A stretch of 64,000 nt of DNA from Stercorarius parasiticus (GCA_013396915.1 VWZL01000024.1:368236-432235), one strand, 5' to 3'. Counted from the stretch's first letter, positions 1-14,300 are shown. Numbers and translations: made by a program. Notes: generated by a model from the sequence alone, not told the origin.

Positions 1-3000
1 TATCATTTTCAATAAACTCCGGGAGCAGCCGGCCCCTGTACCCTGCGTACTCTTACAACTTGTTTCTCTGTGAAATTGGAAACGGGACAAAGTCAATTAC
101 GTTATTTTTCCAACAACAAACCTCTGTGGGATAGTAAGTCAGATACTGGCTGCAGTTCGGAGAACAGCCGGAGTCCCACTTGAAATTTTCTTAACGGTGG
201 CAACATGGTCACAGCAATGCTTTATTCCGCTGTAGTAAACACCAGAAGGATTTTTATTCTTGAAAGCCCTGTCCAAAAGAAAATAAATCAGTACTGTGCC
301 TCTGCTGCAGCCCAAAGAAAATGAGAAATTCATGTCTGCAAGCTGTTTGGGAGAGCTACCTGGTTTTTGTTGTGTTTGGATATTACCTTCTCTGGAGGGG
401 CACAAGCAGAGGGAGGAAAAGTGGTTCAGGATTGGCACCATACCAGGAGTGTGGAGGGCAGGGGTGGATCAGATAAGCAGAAGTCTAAGATCATAAATAC
501 CTCCACGTCACTGAAACGCAAACAGCGGCAAAACCCCCTGGAGAAGCAAAGTGGATGCGTAACCAAAAGCAAGTTGGAGAAAACTGCCTGGATTTGGGAA
601 TTCAAGCTTTGAAGCCTCTGAGAAATGAACGGTGCTCAGAAGTTTCCCAACCATTTCTGTTAATTACTGAAGATATTTGTTTTTAACCTAAGGCTGGCTC
701 CCTCCATCATAATACTTAGCAGGGGACTCACATGGCGCAATCGGACGAAAATCAAAGCCACTTGAATGAAGCCTTGCTCTGTAAGCTAGCTAGCCCTGCA
801 GGGATGTCCCTGGCTCACCCTCTCATGCCGTGAGGCTGCTGGGTCCAAGCTGGTAAAAAACTGAGCATCTTCTTTGTTGGAGTCACAGAGGCCTCAGGGT
901 TTGCGAGCTCAGAGCTAAAGCCGCGGAGGGAAGGGACTGGGTTAGCGTGGATGAGCTCCTGAATTGGTGTGGAGACAACAAGGTTGACCCTGCCACCTCC
1001 TCCATGGTTTCCTCCATGGGTAGCCAAGGGAACATGTGGTCTCCCCTGCCGGACACTGATCATAAGTCATCATGCTGGGCACGAGACAGTAACATCACGA
1101 GACCAGACCTGTCCCATCTCACATTGTGCAGCAACACAAACCTCCCCTCTCTCTATCTTCTCACCGTGTTTCTCTGGTTGGTTGCCAGCTCTGTCTTGGC
1201 TACAGAGCCACAGGGCCAGCTGCAAGACTCAGTCCCTGGCTTCAGTCCTGCAACCTGTCCTTCTTGCAGGGGGAAATCTTACGTGGTGGAGAGGAAGGAC
1301 AAGAACTTTGCCATTTGCAGTAGGTTACAGGTGCTATTGAGCCCACAGAGAGGGAAGGGAAGTCTTGCACAAACCAGACCTCTAGTGAACATCTCCCATA
1401 GAAAAATAAACCATGACATCTCAGCCAAGAACATACATTTTTTAATAGCTATTATATTTCTAACACATGTATTTCAGGTTTGGTTTGATGGCATTTTCCT
1501 CCCTGAAAACTTCTGGGCCTTCCCCAGGAGCAGAGAGCAAATAACTGCCAGTCCTGGTCTTGTGAACACGGTGGTGTAATCAGGACACCAGGGGCAGCTT
1601 TGACCTTGGTAGAGAAGTTCCCCATGACGTGTCCCCTTTCTCCTCCCAAACCTCCCATCCTTGTGGCATCTGAGGACTTTGCCCATTTGGCCAAGATTTG
1701 CAAGCATCCCAAAAGCATCCCAGACAAGTAGCCATGGGGTGTGGTGACCCTGCAGCCCATGGACACGTACTTTGGCACAGAAAACCCCAGCTCCTATTTG
1801 TATGCTGTGGCCATGCCATAAGCGCATGAGCCCAATGGGCCCCCTTGGCTTTTGCAGACCGTGACTGACACGCCATCTGTCCCAAGGCTGCCCCAAATAA
1901 AAACACTGCAACGTACAAAGAAGCCATGCAAGCCAAATAAACAAATGCCTTGAGCTGCACTAAAGACCTGGGAAAAGCTACCGTTCCTTTCTGATCGTAT
2001 CTGGAAGGCATGCGAAAAACGTGGCTATCAGCAGCACTCCAAAAAGAGAAGGAAGAAAAAAAGCATGGTTTTTCTTCCCTTCTAGTTCTTGAAAACAGAA
2101 CAATAATCAGTGGAGATAAGCCCTGTCATGTGTGTGTTCTTCTAGAAAAAAAGGAGGAAAAAAAGGCTGAGGTGTCTCTGGAGTGTTCCTGCCTTGCAGC
2201 GGGGGCAATCAGACACCCAGGCAGTTTCCATGGCTCAGCACTCATAAATCCCGCCTGTGAGTCATCAACTCGCAGGCCCCAGCAGCTCAGACCCTGCCTT
2301 TTCCACATAGACATGGGCTCTCTGCCCCCGTTTTCCCTTCTCCAAACCTTTCGGCATGAGCTGGCAAGAATCCTATGCTATTACCTCCACCAAACATCTC
2401 AAGGCAGGTTCACACGTGGAGATGGCACACCGACTCGTCCTTCTTCCAGGTGTCTCCACTGAAAACATTGCAGTTGCAGTTTTGGTACATTCAAAGACTG
2501 GTCTGGGGCACGGTTTGGTTTAATGATGTGTTTTCTGTCCTGAACACATGAAGTGTTGCATGTCCCGTGAATCAAAATACCTAATTCAGAAGGATCACTT
2601 GGGAAACTTTTTTTTTCCCCCTCTGATATCAGTCATCCTTAGGAAATGGGAACCACTGGCCCATTGTGGGAGCAGGAATTGCAAGCTAACCTGCCCAGAA
2701 CACAATCTTTTTCCCAAATCAGGCAAATGGGTAAAGCAAAACAGCTCTCAGAAAGGACAGAGCAAGTTCTTCCAGGCATTTTAGTCCCTGACTAGTTCAG
2801 CAGGTTATAATGGGCTTTAATTGTTACTCCCACAAGCTGCAAGTTTATTTACTGCGGTTGATCAGCTCTCACAAAAGGACTGAATCGTCCCCTTGCGTTC
2901 AAAAACCAGACAGCTCTCACCCTCATCCGTGATAGCGCCATTCAGGAGAAGCACGTCTCCATGGTAAGGCAGGAACCCATACAGCCATCACTAAGGGACT

Positions 3001-3199
3001 ACTGTGCCAAGGGGAAGCTAAAACCAAATTCCCAGCCTCCACTCCCCAGGGATATTGTATCTTCTCAACCAGACACGCTGCATAAAAGATTGGGCCAGGA
3101 AGCCAAAAAACACAGCAAATCCATCAAGGGAATGAGAGCTGTTGTCTGCTCTGGCCTGGCACTGCCTGTGAGCAGGGATCAAGCCCCTTGCAAAAGTCA
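1..3199. other. Unique non-coding stretch
   Basis: No repeat or gene is recognised. The longest open frame (947-1579, plus, 210 codons) has one hydrophobic run (LYLLTVFLWLVASSVLA) but no signal, domain or codon pattern that I can tie to a protein family. Its reading is broken into overlapping frames on both strands, as expected of chance ORFs. Purine-rich runs near 2040-2165 (AGGAAGAAAAA-like) are simple-sequence noise. It could include unrecognised regulatory sequence. Confidence 0.6.
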
Positions 3200-3250
3200 T
3201 AAGCAGTATTATCCCATCCTTCCAGTTGGGAAACTGAGGCACTCTGGTCT
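3200..3250 (+). repeat. MIR-like SINE core fragment
   Basis: A run reading TATTATCCCATCC then CAGTTGGGAAACTGAGGCAC resembles the middle of the amniote MIR (CORE-SINE) consensus, where a TTATCCCCATTTTACAG block precedes GAGGAAACTGAGGCAC. Only about 45 bases are convincing and both flanks fade into unique sequence. Such ancient SINE scraps are known in bird genomes. It could be a chance match to a low-complexity core, so confidence is moderate. Confidence 0.5.
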
Positions 3251-5004
3251 GGTTGTCCCTCTAGATGTCCCTCAGCAGGGATTTGCAATGATGTCGGGGG
3301 AACACCTGGACAGGGAGGCAGGCCAGTACTGCCCGCATACCATAGGAAAAGTGCTTTTCTGGGACACCAGCTCCTTCCCAAAATCTGGCAGTTGACACAG
3401 AGGTCTCTGTGGCAGATGCTTTGCCTCAGCGGTGGCCTCTCTCCTGGCTTGAGCTCTCTAAGCACATCCCTGGCTTTCCTGTTCTACTTTATAACTCCTC
3501 CAAAGCTGAGCTTCCTAAGTTTGCCAGTTTCACTGGATTCATCTTGCCCCCCTACAGCCCATCAGCTTTCTCAGAACACAAATCACAGCCTTATTTATCC
3601 AGGCTTAGGGTAATAGCTTCAGAGTTAGAGTTGCAAGGTCTCCAACACCAGGATTCCTAGTGAAATGCACTGGGACTCCAGAAGTTGGAGCAAACCACTC
3701 TCCTAGCTGCTCCTGCATATCTGCCAAAGACCTTCTGATGTGCATCAGCGTGGGAAGCAGACACCCTGTTGCCATGAAACGACAGCACTGCCAGGGTCAC
3801 TTTTCTCGGCTCCTGTTCCCCAGACATATTCTGCTTCCTATTTTCACCTGATAATAATGCAGCATTGACAGGCCCGGACTCGGACATCTACTGCATTTCA
3901 CCCCCTTCAAGCTCTGAGGGCCCAAAACACCTTAGAAATCTTCAAGGCTTAAACTACTCCACGCACTACTCATCAGAGAGTATCCATTTTACACTGAGCT
4001 TACTAAGCGTATGGCCTCAGGCACATTCTCATCTTCTGACAGGGCTTGCACAACCTTTCTGGTACCTTATCAGCACTCAGAGAAGGAACAAGGCGCTTTG
4101 CTCAGACCTGACCTCTTCCCTTCCACTTCTCCGCCAAGGGGGACGGGCCTCCTGGGTCACCATTTGCAGCCAGAGCAGGACCAAGGCTCCACAACCTCCT
4201 CTGCCAAATGACATCGGCGGAAAAAACCAACATTCCTCCACCACGCTGAGCTGCAAGTGGTTTGGCCCAGGAAGGAAGAGCGTCCCTCACCAAATGTGGG
4301 TAACTTGGAGCACGCACACGGAGAGGATGAATGTTTAAAAGGGATTGTAATGCTGCCCCCGGGCATATGCCAGCCTCACTGGCAAGGGGAGAACCAGCTT
4401 CCTGCACCAGCAGGTTTACACTACTCAGGGGTTTTGTGCGTCTTCCTCCAAAGCATCTCAATCTCCAAGCATCTCCTGTGAAGCCCTAACCTGGCAAAGC
4501 CACTGATGTGGCACTGCACGCTTCCCCCCGAAGCACTGCTGCCAACCCTCCTGGGACACCCCGCGTGGCTCTAGCGCCGTGCTACTTGCCTGAGGTGTGC
4601 TGGTTTTGTTCATGACCCAACACTTTACAACTACAAATGTTTTAATATTCGTGCAATGCCTCCCCCTTCACCACCACCTTCTCCCGCGTGGAGATGAGTT
4701 TCCACTTGCCGCACCACGTTCTTGGAAGAACAGGCAGAATGGAATTAAAGGTTTCAAACTAGCTCAGTGGAGGTGAAAAATGTTGCCTAAAGACAGAAGG
4801 AAAAGATTGTCAAGGGAGATTTAGAGATGCCCTGGGCAGGCAAGGCATGATTGCATCCGATTCCGATGGTACATCTGATTCTAACACTGCCTGGGAAAGT
4901 CTCTTTCTCTCCCGAAGCTTGTTTTTGTCCCATCTTCAGTCTATCTTCAAAACTATTCAGGTAGAAAAAGGCTCTCTCTCGTTTCAGGCTCTCCAGAGTC
5001 TCTA
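3251..5004. other. Unique non-coding stretch
   Basis: No repeat or gene is recognised. The largest open frame (3865-4338, plus, 157 codons) has no family features and is overlapped by comparable frames on the other strand. The sequence is mixed in composition with no splice-bounded exon that I can defend. Confidence 0.6.
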
Positions 5005-5072
5005 ATAGCTCCTGCCACTAACTATGAGATGAGGCAATGCACTCTTTAAATGGCTCCCAATTTTCTCAAGCC
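5005..5072 (-). repeat. MIR-like SINE fragment
   Basis: Read on the plus strand, TAGCTCCTGCCACTAACTAT followed by a GAGGCAATGCACTCTTTAAA block matches the order of the reverse-complemented MIR consensus (CAGCTCTGCCACTAACTAG, then GGGCAAGTCACTTAACC). The element is therefore in minus orientation and heavily diverged. There is no clear 3' tail. Confidence 0.5.
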
Positions 5073-5275
5073 AGACAGCTTCTTCGTGATTCTCATATTC
5101 TATGACTCAGCCCTATACGAATGGCTAGAAATGAACATCAAGTTAAAACTAACAAAGTGGGTGCCAAGCATTTTTTTTTTTCCCAGGATACCATTTTCCC
5201 AGAGTCTCACGGAGATAATTAAAAGGTGTCAGCTTTTAGAAGGAATATCCTTGACAGTAATATGATACAATTCAG

Positions 5276-5294
5276 ACTGAACAATATGTTCAGT
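5276..5294. promoter_or_regulatory. Palindromic steroid-receptor-type element
   Basis: The two arms ACTGAACA and TGTTCAGT are perfect reverse complements separated by the 3-base spacer ATA. The inner core fits the class 3 steroid-receptor response element pattern GNACAnnnTGTNC, which is bound by glucocorticoid, androgen, progesterone and mineralocorticoid receptor dimers. A fully symmetric site with eight paired bases on each side is better than most genomic matches. No promoter is visible nearby, so function is inferred from the motif only. Confidence 0.4.
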
Positions 5295-8287
5295 TTGTTC
5301 CCTGAGCCATAATACAGTGCTGTAACAATGCCGTGCTATATTCACTAAAGATTATCCTCAGGAAAGAATGCCCTGACTTAACTGAAATAGGGCAAAAATC
5401 TTCACAGGATCGTTGACAGGTCTGATTATTAGACAAATTCAGAATAAGTTTCTGTGTAATACTGGGATTCAGAAGACCCCTGTTCATCCCCAAGATCAAG
5501 AACACATTGCTTCTTGTGACTGTAAACCATTTTAGCCATGCCTTGGGTGCCTGACAAGGAAAGTTTTTCTTCCTTCCACACTGCAGCTACTCAGGTGCCG
5601 TTGCTTTAGCACAAGATTGTCCTGTTCCTATTTCTTGACACAGCATCTCACACATTGAAACCCTATGACTTTCAGGGTCCCTTTAGAAGTTTCTTTGATA
5701 TCAACACGTTGCTCTTTTTGCTGTTATTCCATTGAGCCGGATAACTGATCATCTTCTACTTTCTCAACTAGGACACAAATGGAAGAGAGATCTTTTCCCA
5801 CGGCACAAGGCACCCAATGAGCAACACCTCCATAAACCTTAGAACAAGCAAGATACAAAGCAGAACCAGATTCAATACATTCTAGGTCTGCCCTTCACTC
5901 ACTTCTTTGGCTGCAGCTCTGTGAAACTGAATCTGAGCTTGCAGAGTTCCCTTGGGACATCGCAGCTGAAGCAACTAATTGACAGTTGAAGTGGGGGTGA
6001 GGTTCTAATAACCTGAAGACATAATGAAATAGAAATCTATAACCAGGCAAGACACAGATTAAGGTGGCCTTGCTCCTTGTTCTATTGAACAACTTACTAA
6101 AGCCACCAAGGCTAAGACTCCTGTGCTGTACAGGTGGCCAAATCTCCTCTTTCCCTTAGATTTACATCTGAGCGGTCCCACTGGTGGTGATGATTTGCCC
6201 CATCATGTTTCATGCCAAGCTGGAACCTTGTGTTTCTCATCTGAGCTCAGCCTGGATTAAAGCTCCAGTGAAGGCCAGAGTGTTTGACCCAGGATTAACG
6301 GTCTAGCCGAGCTGTGAGATCAGTGTCAAATTCCCCAGCAAGAACATGGACAACTAGCCAAACCCGAGCTACATCCACCTTCAGGGCTGGCTAGATGTGT
6401 TGTTTTAACTTAAAAATGAGATTTGTGTTTAAGGCCAAACTCCGAGGGAGACTGGTGGATCTAATCAGAGGTTTTGATCCAGCTCTAGCTTTCTCGCAGT
6501 GGCTGCACTCCCGTATTTTCAGGCAGTTGCTTTCACTGGAGCAGAGCACATCTTGCCTCTGAGCAGCGGCGAGAGTGGGGTCCCAGGAATGCATTTCTGC
6601 TGCGGAGCAGAAGTTGCTAGGAAACCAAACAAGCAACAAGTTTATCTTCAAAGCCTGGGACCTTGGAAACTGGAATTATCTGGGAGGAATATCCTTCAAT
6701 GGGATCCGTCGCATCTCATCATCCCTGGCAGAAAACATTCCAGGTTGTGACAAGGCGCTGATGTGTGTCCAGGGACTCTGAAGCAACCAGATTTCCAATA
6801 TCATCACGGTGGAAAAAATGCTGAGCATAATTACATTTCAAACATAAAGAAAATGAAAAAGAATTGCTCTAAAAAGGCTTATTATCTCAGAGACATTTTA
6901 AGCAGCAGTGAAATATGGCAAGGCATGTGGTCACACCAGTTATGAGTCAGGTCAGAAGCGTAAGGCCATGTCCCACCAGGGAACTGAAGGCAGATCATTC
7001 CCTCTGGGCCTGTATGTAGCTCTCAGTTGAGTTTTCAATTCAAAGAGCAAATGAAAAGATCACCAACCTGCTGAGCCACAGAAGGTTTAACTAAAATAAC
7101 ATTGGTATCATAAAAAGCAAGTAGCACTGATAGGTGGCAACCCATTTTGTAGTTCTTAGCTTCTGCCACACTGGTGGCAATTTCAATCAAGCTATTTCAA
7201 GATGTACTTATCTCTTGATGGCTCTAGTACCAGGAGAGTCTGCGAGCAGAGGTATCTCAGGTTCCAGAGCTAAGGTCATCTTGTTACTCAGCCTCACGAA
7301 AGCCAAGGACAGTCAAACACACCTTCTCGGTTCTGTGGCTGGTGCTCAAAGGGCATCTTTAGAGGACTGGGATTTCTGGGGTTTTCCTCTGTCACTCTTA
7401 ACAGCATTGCTATATGAAGCCTGGCCTCAAACTTGGGATGGTTGGAAAGATTTTCCTATGTGAACGAGGTCTACCTTCAGCCAGACATCTACATTATGGG
7501 CTTGTACCAATGTGACTATGCCGGTGGCAGAAAACTCAATGTACAACAGCAGGTACCATCAGAGTCTGGAGTTAACCAAAGCTGAAGGCACCCAGCTAAT
7601 TGCAATACTTGGAAATATTAAAATGAATTAATTTGGAGACAGTCACAATGTCCTAAAAAGGGAACTGTTGCTCCAGGTCCCAAACATTACATCCAGAGGA
7701 CTGCAGCAGCAGCAAAGTCTAGCAAAGGGAACACAGACCTTGGAATTAAGGGGCAGACAGACACACACGTCAGCCGAAGTACTTAGAAACCTAATTCCTG
7801 ACTGATTTCCTCAGATTTATGCGCCAAACTGTCTTTCAAGATCCAAAGCCCAGTCCTTAAAAATGAACCACGCTGTAATACACAGGCAGATGTTTATGTG
7901 TATTGCTGCCGTACATTGGAAAGAAGCAGCACTGCAAATATGTGTCATATGCCGTGTTCTGGCAGCCAGCAGTGACAATTCTTTTGCTGGAGTGTTAGAT
8001 TCTTTTTAGGACGGGTGGTTCTGAGTTCTGTTTCTGCAGGCGATGTCAAGCTGCAAGTGGTCATGTTGTGCAATGTAATGATGGACCAGATGTTCCTGGA
8101 TGGCCATGGGTTCGTATGAAATTCTAAAGAAAAAGAAGGAGAAAGAAAACGTCTGTGTATTGAATGACTGTTCTTGTGTTAGTCCATAAAAAGTCATTTT
8201 TTTGGGGTACATCTCAGCACCCTTGGCACTTTGAGCGTGTCTTCGGTTTTGCTTGGGATGATGATAAAGTCCAGGATATGGAGGTCT
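5295..8287. other. Unique non-coding stretch
   Basis: No repeat, RNA gene or exon is recognised. Open frames are at most 109 codons (7134-7463, plus) and look random. The composition is slightly AT-rich. Confidence 0.6.
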
Positions 8288-8314
8288 GCACCATTTGCAC
8301 CATTTGCACTATTT
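8288..8314 (+). repeat. Three-copy 9-bp tandem repeat
   Basis: The unit GCACCATTT occurs twice exactly, followed by GCACTATTT, which differs at one base. It is a short local duplication. No functional reading is supported. Confidence 0.85.
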
Positions 8315-11300
8315 GAAGTTCATTCCTGGGCCAAGACAGGAATAAACTCTTTTCTGGTGTAGAAGTGGAACCGTACTGTTATATCCTAAGAATTAGCAAT
8401 GGTGTCGGTCCCTTGGGTACTCCCTATCTTCCAGATAGGCAACCCTACTTCACCTTCCTCCTTGTACCCACCCTGCAAGTAGAAGCACTTGCAAACGTGC
8501 AATTAAGAGATAACGTCAGTGAGATAGAGCATAATTGCTGGATAATGGTCTCTTGCCTGTGTATAACTACTACCACAAAGCAGCAACATTTATTTCCCAA
8601 GCGGAAGATGCAGCTTTGACCCTGCGATAACACAATCTTACAGTTACCTCCATGGTGGGCTGTGTCAGCGTCTGACGTGCCCAAGTGTCCTTCGTTTTGG
8701 CTGTGGGCTGCTGGAGCAGTTGTTTGTTGCTGAGCAGTTTGCATGCCTCTTGGCTTAGAGCGCATGGATATGCCCAAGCTGCTGAAATACGATTCAGTCC
8801 CTGGCTCTGTCACAAGCCTCCTATTTCCCCTTGCGTACGGCCGGCAGCCTTGTGGGGGAACAGCTGTGCGTGGTGGTGGCATGAGCAGACCTGGGGCTGG
8901 ACAGGGAAAGATGCACTTTTTGCTCAAGCCAACAGGTCAAGAAACTTCGTTATCCACCTTGTGCAACCTGAGTTTGGTCACTTGTGCTTTGGCATCATCT
9001 CCACCTGGGACAGAGAGGGCAATGAACGTCCATTTGGGACACAGAGGAGAATCACCATTCTTGCTGTGACCGTTTTTTGGCAGTGTCAGGAAGAAAAAGC
9101 AAGAATGGATTGGCCAGTGGGAGAAAACCATCTGTTTGCTCCTAATTCTGAATAGATATTCCCTGGGTAAGCAGCTGTGCCAGTGCAAGACAATTGCCTT
9201 CCTCTCTTCCCTGGTGTTACCACTCCCTCCCCAAGGTCACACAGTAGATGGATCTGCTTTGTGCAAAACCTCCCAGCCGTGATGAGGGCTCTGCTTTTGT
9301 CTGAAGCTGCTCAAGGAGGTCGCAGGATCCTATCAGCAGACGGAGCGGTGGGGTTGTGGATCCCAGGTGGCAGGAGATGGAGAGGAACTGGGGGAATCAC
9401 AGCTAGGCCCAGGATATACCTGCCTGCAATGTCCCCAGGGATCAGAGGGAACATTCCTGGCTGGGGCGGATAAGCAGTTTGCAAGAATGTTCCTGTTGTT
9501 CAGATAGACACTTGGCTTAAATGAAAGGGTGTCAATAGGTGACTTTCACAAGAACAAGACACGTAACAGAAAGCTCCCGGTGGTTTTCTGTGCTGTTTTC
9601 CCCTACTGAAATGGAATAGGTCTTATCTTTTTAAGGAAACTGTCCAAAATTTTCTTCCTGAGAACATCCCCCCCCCCATATTGCCTAATTGCTACAGAAA
9701 GCTAAAAATAAATGCACTGCTTTCAACTGAACTGCCTGCGCACAGGAGACAGGCAGCAGGGTCTTGCTGGGAAGCATAGCCTTTGAGGACTCCTCCACAC
9801 CAATGCGAAACAGAGAGTGTGTAGTTAAGACCCGTTGACTGGCAAAGCAAACCCTCTCCTGGGTGACTCTTTTCCACGTCCAGAACATGACTTCTTCATG
9901 CTTACTCAGTCTATTCTCCTTTGTACAACATACCAGGACTCACTTTACTACCTTGCTGCATTTGCTTCTGTCCTTCTCACTCAAGAAGACCTGAGAGCCA
10001 ACTGCTAAGCTTAACTTCTGCCAGCAAACAGGGGTTGCGATCAATAGGCTCCACCAAGACCTGGTGGGATTTCCTCACCAGGGTGTCACAAGGCTTTTGC
10101 TGTCTTTTACGAAGCACTTGAAGCCGGGGTCTTGTTGCAAATCTTGGCCAGAATTAATGTGGTGCATATGTCACCTCCCCAAGCTGGGGCTAAAGCAGGT
10201 GAGAAAATTGCTAAATGCTGTTAAAAATGCTCATCCTAACTCCAGTTCCTGCATTTGCTTCTGCCAGAGGAAGGATCTGCAGGCTTGCAGCAGCGACAGC
10301 CTCGGGAAGGATCCTTTCAGGAGCGTTGCAGGTTGGAAGGTGGAAAGCAGAGCGCTGAACATGTGGAGGGTTGTTCTCTGTGCCAAAATACCTCACTCGG
10401 AGATCCACACTGCAATGCAAAGCCACCTGGCTGATTTTCAGGAGCTTCATTGCTCCTGTTTACAAGGGCCCCTTGGCTCAGTCCTTCAGCATTGGTTTCA
10501 TCACAAGAACAGGGAGTTTTGCGTTGAACACGACACGTTACATGGACCTGCCTTCCCAAACTGTCTTGTGCCCTTCCTCCAAACCCCTGCAGATTGACAG
10601 ATGTGGGCTTGATGGGATTTTAATGTTCAAAAGGCCACAGGAACTGCAAGAATGGACTGAGGCTTGTGGACCCAAAGCAGGCTGTGGGCTTCTGGCTCCT
10701 CAGCCCTCAGGAGATGTTGCTTTTGAAAGTGTCCTGCTCAGTCCGTGAAACAGTACTGGAGGGCCACAGGGAGAGGAAAAAACTCCCCTCTTTCCCTGCA
10801 GATATAAACAACTGTTGTCTGAGCAGTTCAGTCCTGAATTTGAAAATTTCTCTTAAGGAGATACTAAAAGGGAGCAAGACCTCTTGCTCCTTGCACAGAT
10901 CTATAGTTTTGCAGGCACACCAGGTACTCAGTACGTATCAGGAGATGCCCAGTCAAAATGCAACTCTGAATGCCTAAATGATTCATCACTTGCTGGGGCT
11001 GAATAGAAAAAGGGTTATTTGGTCTTAGGAACTTGATTACCAAATGGTGGGGATTTCAAGAAGAGTTTCCTGCAGCTCCTGTGTCATACCTGCCAGCCCT
11101 GTGCAGATATCTCAGGTGCCCTCAGGCTTCTCAGGCAAGACCAGATGTCTGCCTTTACCCAGCAGAATTGCACCCTGGATCTCCAATGGAAGCTCAGAGG
11201 TGTATCTTGTAGGTAGACATCCACGTGCATTTGGGTATTTTCGTCCGTGTTCTACTCCGCAGGAAACAACTCGTTCTCATTTTACAGGCTGCGTCGAGAT

Positions 11301-14300
11301 GTGGGGCAAAGGAAGGAAAAGGAAATCCCTGGCAAACTAAGACCTTCCTGATCTCAGACAACTCATGGACAGCTATCTGGTTTTATCCTGAATGGGAAAC
11401 TAATTCCAGTGAAGTTAGCAGAAACTTTGCATGAGGGTTAAAAAGAAGGATTTCAGCTTCCCGAGAAAACCCACTCACTAAAGCTCCCTAGAAATTCAAA
11501 TGCCAGATTGATAAGGTCAGGAAAAAGCAATCTTGGCTGCTTATCCAAAGGCTAATCACTGATCTTTTGTGCTGACTGTGTGTAGTATCTGCATCTTGAT
11601 AAAAAAATAATCCTGTTACCAGCTTCTGCTGAGAGAGGGTGAAGGGAGGAGTTAGCAAGAAATCTGGTGCCCTTCTCCTAGTGAGGGATTCTTGCGAAGC
11701 GCTGGCGCATCTTACCGAGCATCCTGGGTATTCATTGACTTCAACATATTTTAGATCAAGGGGAAAATCTGGAGGAAGGAGAACGCGTTGGGCGGAAAGA
11801 TGATGAGAGTCCCAAGATTGTGACAGTGAGAAGCGTGACCTCATTTTCACTGGAAGGATACCTGGGAAAAAAGATGCCCCACCAAACTCTGCAGTGTCTT
11901 ATGCCGCTCAGTTTTTTTAAATAAAAGACAGAATTCTCTTGTTTGGATGCGCTACCTGTCTGTTGTTATTTTCCAGAAAACATGTCTAAAGCACACATTT
12001 TTCCTTCTGACTTTACCCTGCCCGGCTCTTTACACTCTGGGATTTTCTGGGAAATGCAGAATCTGACTCAGATCATGATTCGTCAGGTCCAAAGCCCTTT
12101 GACATGACTCCCACTGACTCCGGAAAACTTTGTGTAGCCTGGCTGAGACTCATATTAATGAATGTTAGACAAGTGAAATAAGTTGCTTAAATCTTAACTA
12201 GTCTCCCTCAGGTTCCCTTTATAGCCTGTGGAGAGGAGCCAGATGCTGCTGGAGAGCAGTTCCTCTGACCTATTTTAGGATGAGATGAGTCACTGCCTGA
12301 AAGAACCTGTTTTTCCCCATGGACTGTAAGGGGAGTCCAGGATGGCTAGCTCAGACTTGTGTGCCTGACTTCCAGACGAATCCTACTCCACCTGTCTGTT
12401 TTTGCAGGGCTGTGCTTTACGGACTATCGCTGCCGGTGCTGCGTGGATCGCATTATTGCCAGAAGAGATATGTTCCTCCATTGCCACCGCATCGCAACCA
12501 GACATCACATACTAGGGTTTGGCTGATAACTATTCTGATCACAGTGCTAGCGGCAGCCAGGGTCAGGCTGGTCTTCCAATACAGCTCAAACTGTCACATT
12601 TTGTGCGAACAGAGTTATAAATGGGATCTCGAAAGCCTTTCTGTTACAGCAGGAATCAGGAACGATGTTATGTCATTGGGTGAGCCCCCTGCATCGAAAT
12701 CGCTTGCAACAAGAGACTAAAAGCAAGTAACAGACAAACTCATTACCTGTGTGTACACAGCAAATGGTGTGAAAAGAGCCGGTCCTCCTCGGCTCTCATG
12801 TGTGCTGGTTAATATCTTCTGTAAAAGTAATTTATTCTAGCACAAATGAAAGCAGTATCTGGACTGGGAATGGTAAAGAGAAAGGATGAGAGGGTCAGGG
12901 AGACTCCCGTGGCGGGGCTATACAGGCAACTTCCTTTGGTATCCTTGTATCTAGTGTTAATTCTAGGAAATAAAAACCATTTGACACATCTGTTCTTAGT
13001 TATTTGCACAGGCCCAAATTTGCCAAATCAGTTGTCGAAAGCTAGACACTGAGGCTGTCAACATGCGTCTCCTTCTGGATTCAGTTGTGCTGATGGAGAT
13101 GTTCCCAACCTGCTCTTTCTGCCCCTGTCACCCTCCATCCAGACCCTCTCACCTCAGATCTCCTGCTGGTTTGCTCCGGAGACAGGTCCCTAACCCGTTC
13201 CAGCTCAAAAGAGCTACTTGAGCTAAGTTCAACATGTTGGTCTTCTTGTAAAAGGCCTTTCCCATAGCTTTGGCAGCTGGGTGCGTGCTGGAAGACGGAC
13301 TCTATTCCTTCAGATGCTGTCGTTTCAGCTGGTCTCCAGCTTTTCCTCCAACATGAGGCAGTGCACTTCAGACAGTGCGGATGGCTGGAGGCTTCCCTCC
13401 TGCTTGAGCTGCTGGAATCCGTATCAGCTGGTGTCCCTAAAGAGAAAAACCTTATCCAGTGTTGGTGATGCTGAAGGTCTTGAGATGGGTTTGTTTAGCT
13501 GTCAAGCAGGCATGGAGCCGCTGCAGCCTGGCAGTGCCAGCCCTGGACACCTGGCCACCGCGGGGAGCAATGCCACGGTGCTGCAGGGGAACAAGTATCT
13601 CCTTCTGGCATCCCCAACCTTTGCAAAGGAGAAGGTTCCCCAACATGCTCCCATGTTAGAGACTCCCAAGGTGTGTGGCTGGAGCTACAGCAGGACAAAA
13701 CAGTTCCTTTGTGATTAAGTCTGGGCCGTAGGAAAGGACGAGGCAGCTCAGGTTGCAGACAAAGCTCCAGCTCATACATAGGACACATGCTATATTCACT
13801 TCTGCTGACCACTGGCACAGACACACAGCTGTTGGGATGGTGAAAATCTTTCCTCTGACCATCCGAGGTCCATCTCAGCCTCTTGCTGTCACCGTTACGT
13901 TCAACTGTGATTTGCTTCTGCTTTTCACCGGCAGAAATAACCACAAGAGGTAAAATGGTGGACAGCCCAGCCCTGAGACAGCCATGAGGAGGTAGCCACC
14001 AGCCACTGGCATCAGAAGCAGCCTGGAGCTATTAAGGTAGTGCAAGATAAAGCAGTTTCAATCAACTTCCACCAATGTTCCTGAGCTCAGGTAGCAGTTG
14101 TAGATGCTGTCAGAGCCCATAGAAGCTCAATTCACTTGTGGCAGGGCTGAGTGATGCACATCCCTGAACCTAAGCCAGACGCAATTTCTGGAGGTCTCTC
14201 AAAAACCCCACCTTAGCCACATGCTCCGATTCCCCAACCCAAATGTCCCTTTGCAGCTGATCCATGGAGAACAGCCTTTACAAGTGTCTAGATAAGCTTA

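Noticed and set aside
947..1579. 210-codon plus-strand open frame with a hydrophobic run
   Set aside because: No recognisable domain, no splice or promoter context, and competing frames are open in the same interval. Its length is possible by chance among thousands of frames.
8781..8835. MIR-like wording (CAGTCCCTGGCTCTGTCAC)
   Set aside because: The match is confined to under 20 bases with no second block in the expected order.
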